This document shows positions 15,332 to 23,412 of a stretch of 25,467 nucleotides of DNA, piece after piece. Within the stretch, counting starts at the first letter, position 1. The number at the start of each line of letters is the position of its first letter. Under the pieces are notes generated by a model that saw only the letters and a program-made list of their open reading frames with translations, was not told the DNA's origin and did not search any database. The translations under genes and the position numbers were made by a program. The DNA is from M55B165 sp051744245. Lineage in GTDB: Bacteria; Actinomycetota; Humimicrobiia; Humimicrobiales; Humimicrobiaceae. The stretch lies in assembly GCA_051744245.1 (NCBI GenBank), contig JBNJCV010000022.1, positions 1-25,467 of the forward strand, read 5' to 3'.

Positions 15332-17417
15332 ATTGCCCTAACAATTCTAACATTTTCTTGTAATCTGTAGTTGGAGTTTTGCATTCAAAATTAGTGCACA
15401 CATAAGCAGTGGGCTTATCTTCAAAACACTTGTAGCTTTTGGTAAAGCCGGATATTTTATCCAGTTCTGAATTATCTTGTTCACTTGGCTTTAAAACCAC
15501 AATCTTATTTGGTACATAATGCTTGTATAAATAATGGAGCATCTCTTCTGTTTTATCAGAATATTTATCACCGCATATTATAATTTCATAAGAATCATGA
15601 TGCATTAACATCATCGCTGCGAGCATAGTAGTATGAGATTCTAGGGATTGTTTTATATAAAGGGAAAAAGCTTTAGGTATTTTTTCTGCTTTTTCCAGTA
15701 GACTTTCATTGCTGCTCAACTTAGCAAGCTTTACCAAATTGAATAAAGCAATCGAATTACCTGAGGGTATTGCTCCGTCATTGCTTTCTTTCTGTCTGTA
15801 TATTATAGGTTTCCTGTTTTTAGGTGTATAAAAAAATCCACCATTTTTTTCATCCCAAAAGAGGTTAATTAGAGTTTTATTTAACCGTAGTGCTTCCTTT
15901 AAGTATCTTAAATTAAAAGAGGTTTGATACAATTCTATAAGGCCTAATATAAAGAAAGCATAATCTTCAATATTGCCTTCACCCCTTATCTCACCTTCAC
16001 AATAACTGTGGTATAAAATTTCCCCTTTAACCATGTTCTTTAGTATAAAATCTGCTGCATTTTTTGCATTTTCCATGTATATTTGCCTTTGCAATACCCT
16101 GGCCCCTTTTGCCATAGAAGCAATCATGAGACCATTCCAGTCAGTTAATATTTTTTTATCAATCAAGGGATGGATTCTTTTTTTTCTTTCCAGATACAAT
16201 TTTTCCAGTATTTCTCTTACTTGTTCTTTTAATTCCCACTCTGGAATTTTTAAATCTTTAGATAGATCTTTTAGACCCCTATTTTTATAAAATATATTTT
16301 TGCCGCTAAATTCATTACTGATCTCATCAACAAAATTGCCATTCTTCCTTATATCAAACATTTTTATTATAAGCTCGGCATCATCTTTATCTAATAAGTT
16401 AACAATTTCATTATAATCCCAGAGATAGTACTTGCCTTCTTGGCCTTCACTATCAGCATCGATGGCAGAATAAAAGCCTTCTCCGCCTGAAGTCATATCC
16501 CTTAATATAAATACAAATATATCCTGGACTATATCCCTGTATTCTTCGTTTCCGGTTGCCAGAAAGCCTTCCAAATAAGCCTCTGATAGCAATGCCTGGT
16601 CATATAACATCTTTTCGAAATGGGGTACCTTCCATTTCCTGTCAGTCGAATATCTGTGAAAGCCATATCCTATATGGTCCCATATTCCCCCCTCCATCAT
16701 TGCATTTAAAGTAGACTCAGCTATTTTTAGTGCGTCTGTCTCATTGCTATAATACCAGTACTGCAACAGGAACATTAAATTTTTCGGCGTAGGGAATTTA
16801 GGCTTTTCCCCAAACCCACCAAATTCATGGTCGAATAATTCTGATAGTCTTTCAAATGTTTTTTTAAAAATATCCTTGTCAATATCTTCTTTAAGGCTGT
16901 ATTTTGAGGCCTTTATTAAAGCAGAACATAACTTATCTGCAGATTTATTGACTTCCTCCCTTTTTTCATTCCATATTTTGTTTATATGAGGAAGCAGTTT
17001 TTTTAAGCCAATCCTGCCATACCTGTCTTCCTTGGGGATATAGGTAGATGCAAAAAAGGGTTTTCTGTCCGGGCTCATTACTATATTCAGTGGCCACCCT
17101 GAAGTGTTTGATAATATAGTTGCGACTGACATGTATGTTTTATCAATATCAGGCCTCTCTTCCCTGTCTACTTTGATGGACACAAAATATTTATTTAACA
17201 AACCTGCAATTTCCTCATCTTCAAATGATTCCTCCTCCATTACATGACACCAGTGGCATGTTGAATAGCCAATGGATAGAAAAATAGGCTTGTCTTCTTC
17301 TCTAGCTTTTTTAAAAGCCTGGCTACACCAGGGAAACCAGTTCACAGGATTTGTTGCATGTTGTCTCAGATAAGGGCTTTTTTCATTTTTCAAAGCATTA
17401 AATTTTCCCTGATCCAT
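15330..17417 (-). CDS. YyaL/SPATA20-type thioredoxin-fold protein (DUF255)
   Basis: The 695-residue product has the N-terminal DUF255 thioredoxin-like domain with the signature SPYLRQHATNPVNWFPW and the motif C54-H-W-C57 followed by H. A long alpha/alpha-barrel region follows, like N-acylglucosamine 2-epimerases and six-hairpin glycosidases (GFHRYSTDRKWKVPHFEKMLYDQALL, in pieces; NGLMIASMAKGARVL; DGAIPSGNSIAL). The family is widespread from bacteria to man, and its reaction is not established. The ATG directly abuts the stop of the metal ATPase gene (TAAATG). A strong AAGGAGG site lies at 17428-17434, ten bases upstream, within the end of that gene. Confidence 0.92.
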   Translation of the reverse strand: MDQGKFNALKNEKSPYLRQHATNPVNWFPWCSQAFKKAREEDKPIFLSIGYSTCHWCHVMEEESFEDEEIAGLLNKYFVSIKVDREERPDIDKTYMSVATILSNTSGWPLNIVMSPDRKPFFASTYIPKEDRYGRIGLKKLLPHINKIWNEKREEVNKSADKLCSALIKASKYSLKEDIDKDIFKKTFERLSELFDHEFGGFGEKPKFPTPKNLMFLLQYWYYSNETDALKIAESTLNAMMEGGIWDHIGYGFHRYSTDRKWKVPHFEKMLYDQALLSEAYLEGFLATGNEEYRDIVQDIFVFILRDMTSGGEGFYSAIDADSEGQEGKYYLWDYNEIVNLLDKDDAELIIKMFDIRKNGNFVDEISNEFSGKNIFYKNRGLKDLSKDLKIPEWELKEQVREILEKLYLERKKRIHPLIDKKILTDWNGLMIASMAKGARVLQRQIYMENAKNAADFILKNMVKGEILYHSYCEGEIRGEGNIEDYAFFILGLIELYQTSFNLRYLKEALRLNKTLINLFWDEKNGGFFYTPKNRKPIIYRQKESNDGAIPSGNSIALFNLVKLAKLSSNESLLEKAEKIPKAFSLYIKQSLESHTTMLAAMMLMHHDSYEIIICGDKYSDKTEEMLHYLYKHYVPNKIVVLKPSEQDNSELDKISGFTKSYKCFEDKPTAYVCTNFECKTPTTDYKKMLELLGQ

Positions 17418-19397
17418 TTATTTACTGCCTCCTTTTTTATACCTTAGAAACCTCGAATTAATAGCTACTATTACCGTGCTTATAGACATAAGAACAGCGC
17501 CTACTGCAGGGCTTAGTAAAATGCCAAGGGGATACAAAACCCCGGCAGCAATAGGAATTGCAAAAGCATTATAGCCGGTTGCCCATCCTAAGTTTTGGAG
17601 CATTTTTCTGTAAGTGGCTTTTGACAGATCCAGCAATGACACTATGTCCTCAGGATTGCTTTTAACTAAAATAATACCAGCTGTTTCAATAGCCACGTCT
17701 GTACCAGCACCAACTGCTATTCCTATATCAGCCTGGGCCAGTGCCGGGGCATCATTTACTCCATCTCCGGTCATTGCTACCACAAAACCCCTTTTTTGAA
17801 CTTCAATTATTTTATCTGCTTTTTCTTCAGGAAGGACTTCAGCGAAATATTCCTCCAGGCCTAATTCACTTGCCACCCATTTGGCAACCTTTTCATTATC
17901 CCCGGTTAGCATCATTGGCTTTATTCCCATTTCTTTTATTTTTTTTATTGCAGATCTAGATTCCTCCCTTATTATGTCTGCCAGGGCAATGGCTCCAACT
18001 AAATCATCTTCTATAATTACAAAAACCACAGTTTTTCCTTCAGAAGTAAGGGTATCAATTTCCGGTTCTTGTTTTAAGTCTATATTATTTTCCCTGAGGT
18101 ATCCGGGGCTTACAACCATTACCTGCTTACCCCCCACCTTTGCCTTTGCGCCCTTCCCGGTTATGGATTCAAAATCTTTTACCTCAAGTTTATTTTCTAC
18201 CTCTTTTGCTATCCCTTTGGCAATTGAATGCTCTGAATTTTTTTCCAATGAGGCAGCGTATTTAATTATATCTTCTTCGGTAAATTCACTGTTAAATGAT
18301 AAGGTATCTGTTACTCCAAACTCGCCTCTGGTTAAAGTCCCGGTCTTGTCAAAAATAATTGCATCAGCATTTCTAGCCCTTTCAAATGCTGTCCTATCCC
18401 TAATAATTAAGCCATTCCTTGCTGATATGGCAGTAGATACTGCAACTACTAAAGGTATGGCAAGTCCCAATGCATGGGGGCAGGTAATAACCATTACTGT
18501 AACGGACCTCTCCAGAGAAAAGCTTAAATCCCTCTGGATTAAAAATATCCACACCATGAAAGTAATAAAGCCTACCGAAATAGCAATAATGGTTAACCAG
18601 AAGGCAGCTTTATTTGCCAAATCCTGGGTTTTTGATTTACTTTCCTGGGCTTCTTCTACCCTCTTTATAATCTGGGATAGAAATGATTGTTCGCCTGCTT
18701 TTTTAATTTCAACTTTAACTGAGCCTTCCCCATTAATTGAGCCCCCAATTACTTCATCATCTTGCCTTTTTTCAACCGGCTTTGATTCTCCTGTTAACAT
18801 AGCTTCGTTAACACTAGTTTGCCCTTCATATACAACACCGTCAACTGGAATTTTCTCTCCCGGCTTTATAAGCACCTTATCTCCCACCTTTAATTCATTT
18901 AAGGGGATATCTTCAGTTTTTCCATCTTCTATCCGGTGAGCTTGCTTGGGCATGAGCTTTGCCAGCTCCTGCAAAGCGCTTGAAGCACCCATTATTGATT
19001 TCATTTCAATCCAGTGTCCCAGAAGCATAATATCGATCAGGGTAGCCAGTTCCCAGAAAAAGTATTTTCCCTCTATACCGAATACCACTGCTGAACTGTA
19101 AACATAAGCAACAGTTATTGCTAGCCCAATCAAGGTCATCATTCCAGGTTGCTTTGTCTTTAATTCGTTATAGGTGCCTTTGAGAAAAGGCCATCCGCCA
19201 TAAAAGAAAATAAATGTGGAAAGGGCAAAAATTACATAACCACTACCCCTGAATTGTAGAAGGTTTTCAATGTTTAACAGCTGCTGAATTATAGGGGAAA
19301 GCAGCAAAACAGGAATAGTTACAATTATAGAAATTATAAATCTTTTTCTAAAATCAGCTACCATCATTTCATGGTGACTGTGGCCTTTCTTTTCCAT
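17418..19397 (-). CDS. copB: CopB-type (CPH) copper/silver-translocating P-type ATPase
   Basis: This inner-membrane pump uses ATP to move metal ions. The 659-residue product starts with a short His-rich tail (HSHHEMM) in place of a heavy-metal-associated domain. It has TGES (203-206), the membrane metal site C306-P-H, the phosphorylated D-K-T-G-T (350-354), MLTGDN and GDGVNDAPA. CPH instead of CPC marks the CopB (P1B-3) group, associated with Cu(II), Cu(I) or Ag(I). The usual SEHP nucleotide motif reads S-E-H-S (388-391), keeping the key histidine. I chose the ATG at 19397 because GGAGGGG lies just upstream. An ATG four codons earlier has no ribosome site. Confidence 0.92.
   Translation of the reverse strand: MEKKGHSHHEMMVADFRKRFIISIIVTIPVLLLSPIIQQLLNIENLLQFRGSGYVIFALSTFIFFYGGWPFLKGTYNELKTKQPGMMTLIGLAITVAYVYSSAVVFGIEGKYFFWELATLIDIMLLGHWIEMKSIMGASSALQELAKLMPKQAHRIEDGKTEDIPLNELKVGDKVLIKPGEKIPVDGVVYEGQTSVNEAMLTGESKPVEKRQDDEVIGGSINGEGSVKVEIKKAGEQSFLSQIIKRVEEAQESKSKTQDLANKAAFWLTIIAISVGFITFMVWIFLIQRDLSFSLERSVTVMVITCPHALGLAIPLVVAVSTAISARNGLIIRDRTAFERARNADAIIFDKTGTLTRGEFGVTDTLSFNSEFTEEDIIKYAASLEKNSEHSIAKGIAKEVENKLEVKDFESITGKGAKAKVGGKQVMVVSPGYLRENNIDLKQEPEIDTLTSEGKTVVFVIIEDDLVGAIALADIIREESRSAIKKIKEMGIKPMMLTGDNEKVAKWVASELGLEEYFAEVLPEEKADKIIEVQKRGFVVAMTGDGVNDAPALAQADIGIAVGAGTDVAIETAGIILVKSNPEDIVSLLDLSKATYRKMLQNLGWATGYNAFAIPIAAGVLYPLGILLSPAVGAVLMSISTVIVAINSRFLRYKKGGSK
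17428..17434 (-). promoter_or_regulatory. Strong ribosome binding site inside the end of the ATPase gene
   Basis: AAGGAGG on the minus strand, ten bases before the YyaL-type ATG, is the clearest Shine-Dalgarno in the window. It is embedded in the last codons of the upstream ATPase and fixes the downstream start at 17417. Confidence 0.8.
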
Positions 19398-19478
19398 TTT
19401 CCCCTCCATAATTAATATTTGTTTATAATGATAACTATTTGTATAGTTTTTGTAGAGTATTTAAAAATTACCATTAAT

Positions 19479-20816
19479 ATGAAAGTAAATCAAAAAAGAA
19501 TTCGCACTCTTAAAGAAGAAAAAATAAGGAATGGGCCCATAGCTTATTGGATTAGCAGGGACCAGAGAGTAAATGATAACTGGGCTCTTTTATACACTCT
19601 TCAATTAGCCCAAAAATATAATAAAGAGGCCATATGCATTTTTTGCTTAACCAAAGAATTCCTGGATTCCAGCCAAATACATTATGCATTTATGCTGAAG
19701 GGACTTAAACAGCTGGAAAAAAACCTGAAATCAGTAAATATACCATTCTATCTAATAGTTGGTCAGCCTAAACAGGCTATACCAGAACTGGTTGAAAAAA
19801 TGAATATAAGCATACTGGTTACTGATTTTGACCCCCTAAAAATCAAAAGGAGATGGAAAGCTGATGTTCTAAATAATACTAGCATACCTTTTTATGAGGT
19901 AGATACCCACAATATTGTCCCCTGCTGGGTGGCTTCAGAAAAACAGGAATATGCAGCATATACTTTCAGGCCTAAGATAAATGAAAAAAAAGTTCAATTT
20001 TTAGAAAATTTTCCCAAATTAGTAAAACAGCAAAAACCTTCTTACCACAAAATTGAATGGGATAGTATATATAAGAGGATAAATATAAGGGGGTCGGCTC
20101 TGGATGATTTGTGGTTACAGCCAGGAGAAGAAAATGCATTTAAGAAATTGGATACTTTCTTAAACAGAAAATTAAAAGACTATAATAGCTTTAGAAATGA
20201 CCCTGCCAGAGATATTCAATCTAACCTTTCCCCTTATCTTCACTTTGGCCACATATCATCCCAAAGAGTTGCCCTTGAAGCATTAAGTAAAGAACCTGAT
20301 TTAAATATAGATGCTTTTTTAGAAGAGTTAATTGTTAGAAAAGAATTATCTGATAACTTCTGTTACTACAATCAAGATTATGATAACTTCAACGGTTTCC
20401 CTGACTGGGCTAAGAAAACTTTAAACACACACAAGCGTGACCGCCGGAAATACAATTATTCCCTAAACGAGCTGGAAAACGCACAAACCCATGACCTGGT
20501 TTGGAATGCAGCACAAAATGAGATGAAAAATAAGTATAAAATGCATGGTTATATGAGAATGTATTGGGCTAAGAAAATACTGGAGTGGACAGATCATCCC
20601 AGCCAGGCCCAGGAATTTGCCATATATTTAAATAACAAATATGAATTAGACGGAAGAGATCCTAACGGATATGCAGGAATTGCCTGGTCCATAGGGGGCG
20701 TCCATGACCGGGCGTGGAAGGAAAGAGAAATATTTGGAAAAATAAGGTATATGAGCCAGAATAGCCTAAAAAGGAAGTTTAACCTTAGAAAATATACCAG
20801 CACTTTTTTAAGTTGA
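19479..20816 (+). CDS. phr: Class II CPD photolyase
   Basis: This flavoprotein repairs cyclobutane pyrimidine dimers using blue or near-UV light. The 445-residue product starts MKVNQKRIRTLKEEK and shows the class II signature NGPIAYWISRDQRVNDNW. Further class II features are ILVTDFDPLKIKRRWK, the HNIVPCWVAS-to-YAAYTFRPK segment, the FAD-domain stretch LSPYLHFGHISSQRVALE, the Trp-rich MHGYMRMYWAKKILEW, and GRDPNGYAGIAWSIGGVHDRAW. The ATG at 19479 matches the usual family N-terminus. Earlier in-frame TTG and ATG codons (19419, 19428) would add a hydrophobic stretch atypical of the family. It is the only plus-strand protein gene, divergent from the ATPase and convergent with the Lon-like gene. 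Confidence 0.94.
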   Translation: MKVNQKRIRTLKEEKIRNGPIAYWISRDQRVNDNWALLYTLQLAQKYNKEAICIFCLTKEFLDSSQIHYAFMLKGLKQLEKNLKSVNIPFYLIVGQPKQAIPELVEKMNISILVTDFDPLKIKRRWKADVLNNTSIPFYEVDTHNIVPCWVASEKQEYAAYTFRPKINEKKVQFLENFPKLVKQQKPSYHKIEWDSIYKRINIRGSALDDLWLQPGEENAFKKLDTFLNRKLKDYNSFRNDPARDIQSNLSPYLHFGHISSQRVALEALSKEPDLNIDAFLEELIVRKELSDNFCYYNQDYDNFNGFPDWAKKTLNTHKRDRRKYNYSLNELENAQTHDLVWNAAQNEMKNKYKMHGYMRMYWAKKILEWTDHPSQAQEFAIYLNNKYELDGRDPNGYAGIAWSIGGVHDRAWKEREIFGKIRYMSQNSLKRKFNLRKYTSTFLS

Positions 20817-23198
20817 TTGTTGTGAGTATTCCTTCAATTTTTGCAGGTAATTATGCATCCTTTCATTAACTTTGTAATTAACAGAATCCTTTTCAAAATT
20901 ATTGCCTTCCAACCTTTTGCCAGCTTTTACTCCTGTAAGTATTTCAATTCCTTCATCAATTGTGTCCACTGAATAAATATGGAATTTACCTTCACCAACA
21001 GCCTTCACAATTTCCTCTTTAAGCATTAAATTTTTTTCATTGCTCGTGGGGATTATTACCCCCTGGCTACCATCCAACCCTTTGATCTTGCATATTTCAA
21101 AAAACCCTTCTATCTTTTCATTTACTCCTCCAATTGCCTGAACTTCACCTTTCTGGTTGACTGACCCCGTAACAGCAATGTTCTGCTTTAAAGGTAATCC
21201 TGACAATGAAGAAATTAAAGCATACAATTCAGCACTTGAAGCACTGTCACCTTCCACTCCGCTATAGCTTTGCTCAAAAACTAGTCTTGCTGATAAATTG
21301 AAAGGTTTATCCTGGGCATACCTGTTAATCATATAACCGCTTAATATCATAACTCCCTTGCTGTGAACCGGGCCTCCTAACTTAGTTTCCCTTTCAATAT
21401 CCACTATTCCTTCTTTTCCTATTCCCACATTCGCGGTAACCCTTGAAGGCTTACCAAAAGAATAATTACCTACACTGGTAATCGAAAGGCCGTTAACTTG
21501 ACCAACAACCTCTCCACTAATATCTATTAAAATGGTGCTTCTTTCAATCATCTCCTGAATTTTTTCCTGAATCAAGTTTGACCTGTAAATTTTTTCATTT
21601 ATAGCTTTCTGGATATGTCCAGAATTTATGTATTTTGAGTCTTCTTCCTGGGCATAATAATTTGCCTCATAAATTATATCTCCTATTTCTGAAAATTTAG
21701 TGGACAGTTTTTCCTTATCAGAAGAAATTCTTAACCCATGTTCAATTATTTTAGCCACAGCTGAAACATGGAGGTGTTTCAGGTTTTCTTTGTTGCAAAA
21801 AGTGCAAACAAAAGAGGCGTACTTCTTAACATTATCCTTATTTTTATCCATAACCCAGTCGAAGTCAGCCTTTACTTTAAAAAGTTTTTTAAAATCATTG
21901 TCGTAATTAAACAGGAGGTTATAAAAGAGGGGTCTTCCGATTAATATAATTTTTAAATCAAGGGGTATAGGTTCAGGCTTTAATCCCTTGGTAGTAACCA
22001 GTCCAAACTTTTCTCCTGCTTCCTCTATGTCAATTTTTTTATCCCTTAAAGCAATTTTTAGACTATCCCAGGAAAAGGGATTTTTCAGTAGCTCTTCTAC
22101 AGGTAATATTAAAAATCCCCCATTTGCCTTATGCAGGGCTCCATTTCTGATCATGGTAAAATCGGTAGTCAAAATACCAAATTGAGCTTCTTTTTCTAGT
22201 TTCCCGAAAAGGTTCTTGTAATTTGGATTGTGTTCTACTATTACTGGTGCCCCCTTTTTTTCAGAGTTATCAATAACTACATTCACTTCATATTTCCGGA
22301 ATTTCGCTTCTTTAATCCAAGGCATAGAAAAAGGTGAGCCCTTTTTTTGTTCGTCTTGTTTTAAAAAAGTCTTTATATTTTCTAATACATCTTTTTGGAC
22401 TGCATCAATGTATTCCTGCACTTTTTCATTATCTTTATACTTCTCTTTAATCTCATCCACTAGCGGTCCCATGGTATATAAGGCAACATTTTTGTCCAAT
22501 TTTTCAGTGTCTTCTTCTATTTCTTTATCCAGCTTTCTTACCTTATTCATGGTACTTTTCAGGTCTTCGTTTAGCTCTTTCCTTTTCTTTTTAAGCTGTT
22601 CACGTTTCCCTTTTTCAAGGGACATAAATTGCTCCTCATTTAAAACCTTACCGTCTACCACTGGAAGGAAAAATAACCCAAAAGCAGTTTGTTTTAATAC
22701 AAAGCCTTCTTTTTTTGCTCTCTCTTTTAAATCTGTTATCAGCTTATTTCTTTCTTCCTCAACTTTTTTGGTAATAGACTCTTTTTTTTCTAAATAATCT
22801 TTGCCAGAAAACGCCTTCGGCAGGGAATTTTTTAATTTTTCTATAAAATTTTTCATATCATTCTTAAATTTATTACCCAACCCTGCCTTTAGTTCTATAG
22901 TTTTTGGTTCATAGGAATTTTCAAAGTTTTTAACATAACACCAGTCGTTTGGTCTTGGTTTTTCCTTTGCAATTTCATTTACAAAACTGTTTACTCCAGT
23001 GGTCCTGCCAGTGCCGGGAATTCCAGATACAAAAATATTAAAACCTTTATTATGTATATTAAGCCCAAACTTTAGGGCTTTTACAGCCCTATCCTGGCCA
23101 ACTATGCTGTCTAATGAATCGAGCTCCTCAGTGGTCTCACAATCAATTTCATTCTCTTTTATAATAATCCTTAAATCTTTAGAATTTAATTCACCCAT
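20808..23198 (-). CDS. Lon-like ATP-dependent protease (AAA_32 family)
   Basis: The 796-residue product combines an AAA+ ATPase with a C-terminal Lon protease domain. The N-terminus has IVGQDRAVKALKFGL and a Walker A loop G59-IPGTG-R65-TT with arginine at the usual lysine place. A long Lys/Glu-rich coiled-coil insertion lies at about 110-290. The Walker B-like part, NGGFLILPVEELL, comes later, as in the YcbZ-type family. The catalytic dyad is Ser652 (GDSASSAE) and Lys695 (GGVNEKIEGF), 43 residues apart as in E. coli Lon. AAGGGGA precedes the ATG. The last nine bases overlap the end of the photolyase gene on the opposite strand, with no room for a terminator between them. Confidence 0.93.
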   Translation of the reverse strand: MGELNSKDLRIIIKENEIDCETTEELDSLDSIVGQDRAVKALKFGLNIHNKGFNIFVSGIPGTGRTTGVNSFVNEIAKEKPRPNDWCYVKNFENSYEPKTIELKAGLGNKFKNDMKNFIEKLKNSLPKAFSGKDYLEKKESITKKVEEERNKLITDLKERAKKEGFVLKQTAFGLFFLPVVDGKVLNEEQFMSLEKGKREQLKKKRKELNEDLKSTMNKVRKLDKEIEEDTEKLDKNVALYTMGPLVDEIKEKYKDNEKVQEYIDAVQKDVLENIKTFLKQDEQKKGSPFSMPWIKEAKFRKYEVNVVIDNSEKKGAPVIVEHNPNYKNLFGKLEKEAQFGILTTDFTMIRNGALHKANGGFLILPVEELLKNPFSWDSLKIALRDKKIDIEEAGEKFGLVTTKGLKPEPIPLDLKIILIGRPLFYNLLFNYDNDFKKLFKVKADFDWVMDKNKDNVKKYASFVCTFCNKENLKHLHVSAVAKIIEHGLRISSDKEKLSTKFSEIGDIIYEANYYAQEEDSKYINSGHIQKAINEKIYRSNLIQEKIQEMIERSTILIDISGEVVGQVNGLSITSVGNYSFGKPSRVTANVGIGKEGIVDIERETKLGGPVHSKGVMILSGYMINRYAQDKPFNLSARLVFEQSYSGVEGDSASSAELYALISSLSGLPLKQNIAVTGSVNQKGEVQAIGGVNEKIEGFFEICKIKGLDGSQGVIIPTSNEKNLMLKEEIVKAVGEGKFHIYSVDTIDEGIEILTGVKAGKRLEGNNFEKDSVNYKVNERMHNYLQKLKEYSQQST

Positions 23199-23355
23199 CT
23201 GCTTTCCCCTTTACAATTAATTAATTATTGTAATTATAATAGTAATTGAATTACGGATAGATTTAAATAAATTCATTATTAGCAGAAAACCCTCAGCTTA
23301 TCTAACAAGCCCATGCCTGTATCAGCTATCATTTCCCCGAAACTTATTTTGCTAT

Positions 23356-23370
23356 AGGCTAAATTAGCCT
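23356..23370. repeat. Small palindrome AGGCT-AAATT-AGCCT in the gap before the Lon-like gene
   Basis: The 214-base gap 23199-23412 holds no gene. Its clearest element is this 15-base inverted repeat, flanked by two direct copies of CTATAGG (23352-23358 and 23375-23381). No T-run follows on either strand, so it does not look like a terminator. A TATAAT on the minus strand (23233-23238) could serve the Lon-like gene, without an obvious -35. An operator role is only a guess. Confidence 0.3.
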
Positions 23371-23412
23371 GCTTCTATAGGTCAATATTATTTAAAAAAT
23401 TCTGTTACTAAC

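Noticed and set aside
17881..18939. Long plus-strand open frame of about 350 codons
   Set aside because: It lies wholly antisense to the ATPase gene, which has every P1B motif. Its translation is Ser/Thr/Ile-rich without domains.
19424..19429. TATAAT as a photolyase promoter
   Set aside because: No -35 match lies 16-18 bases upstream, where the sequence is C-rich and is the ATPase ribosome site on the other strand.
19419..19478. Earlier TTG and ATG starts for the photolyase
   Set aside because: They add about 20 hydrophobic residues that class II photolyases lack and have no ribosome site.
23281..23330. GATAGCTG / GATAAGCTG pair as a terminator stem for the GH99-like gene
   Set aside because: On inspection the two copies are direct, not inverted, and no stable T-tailed hairpin forms.
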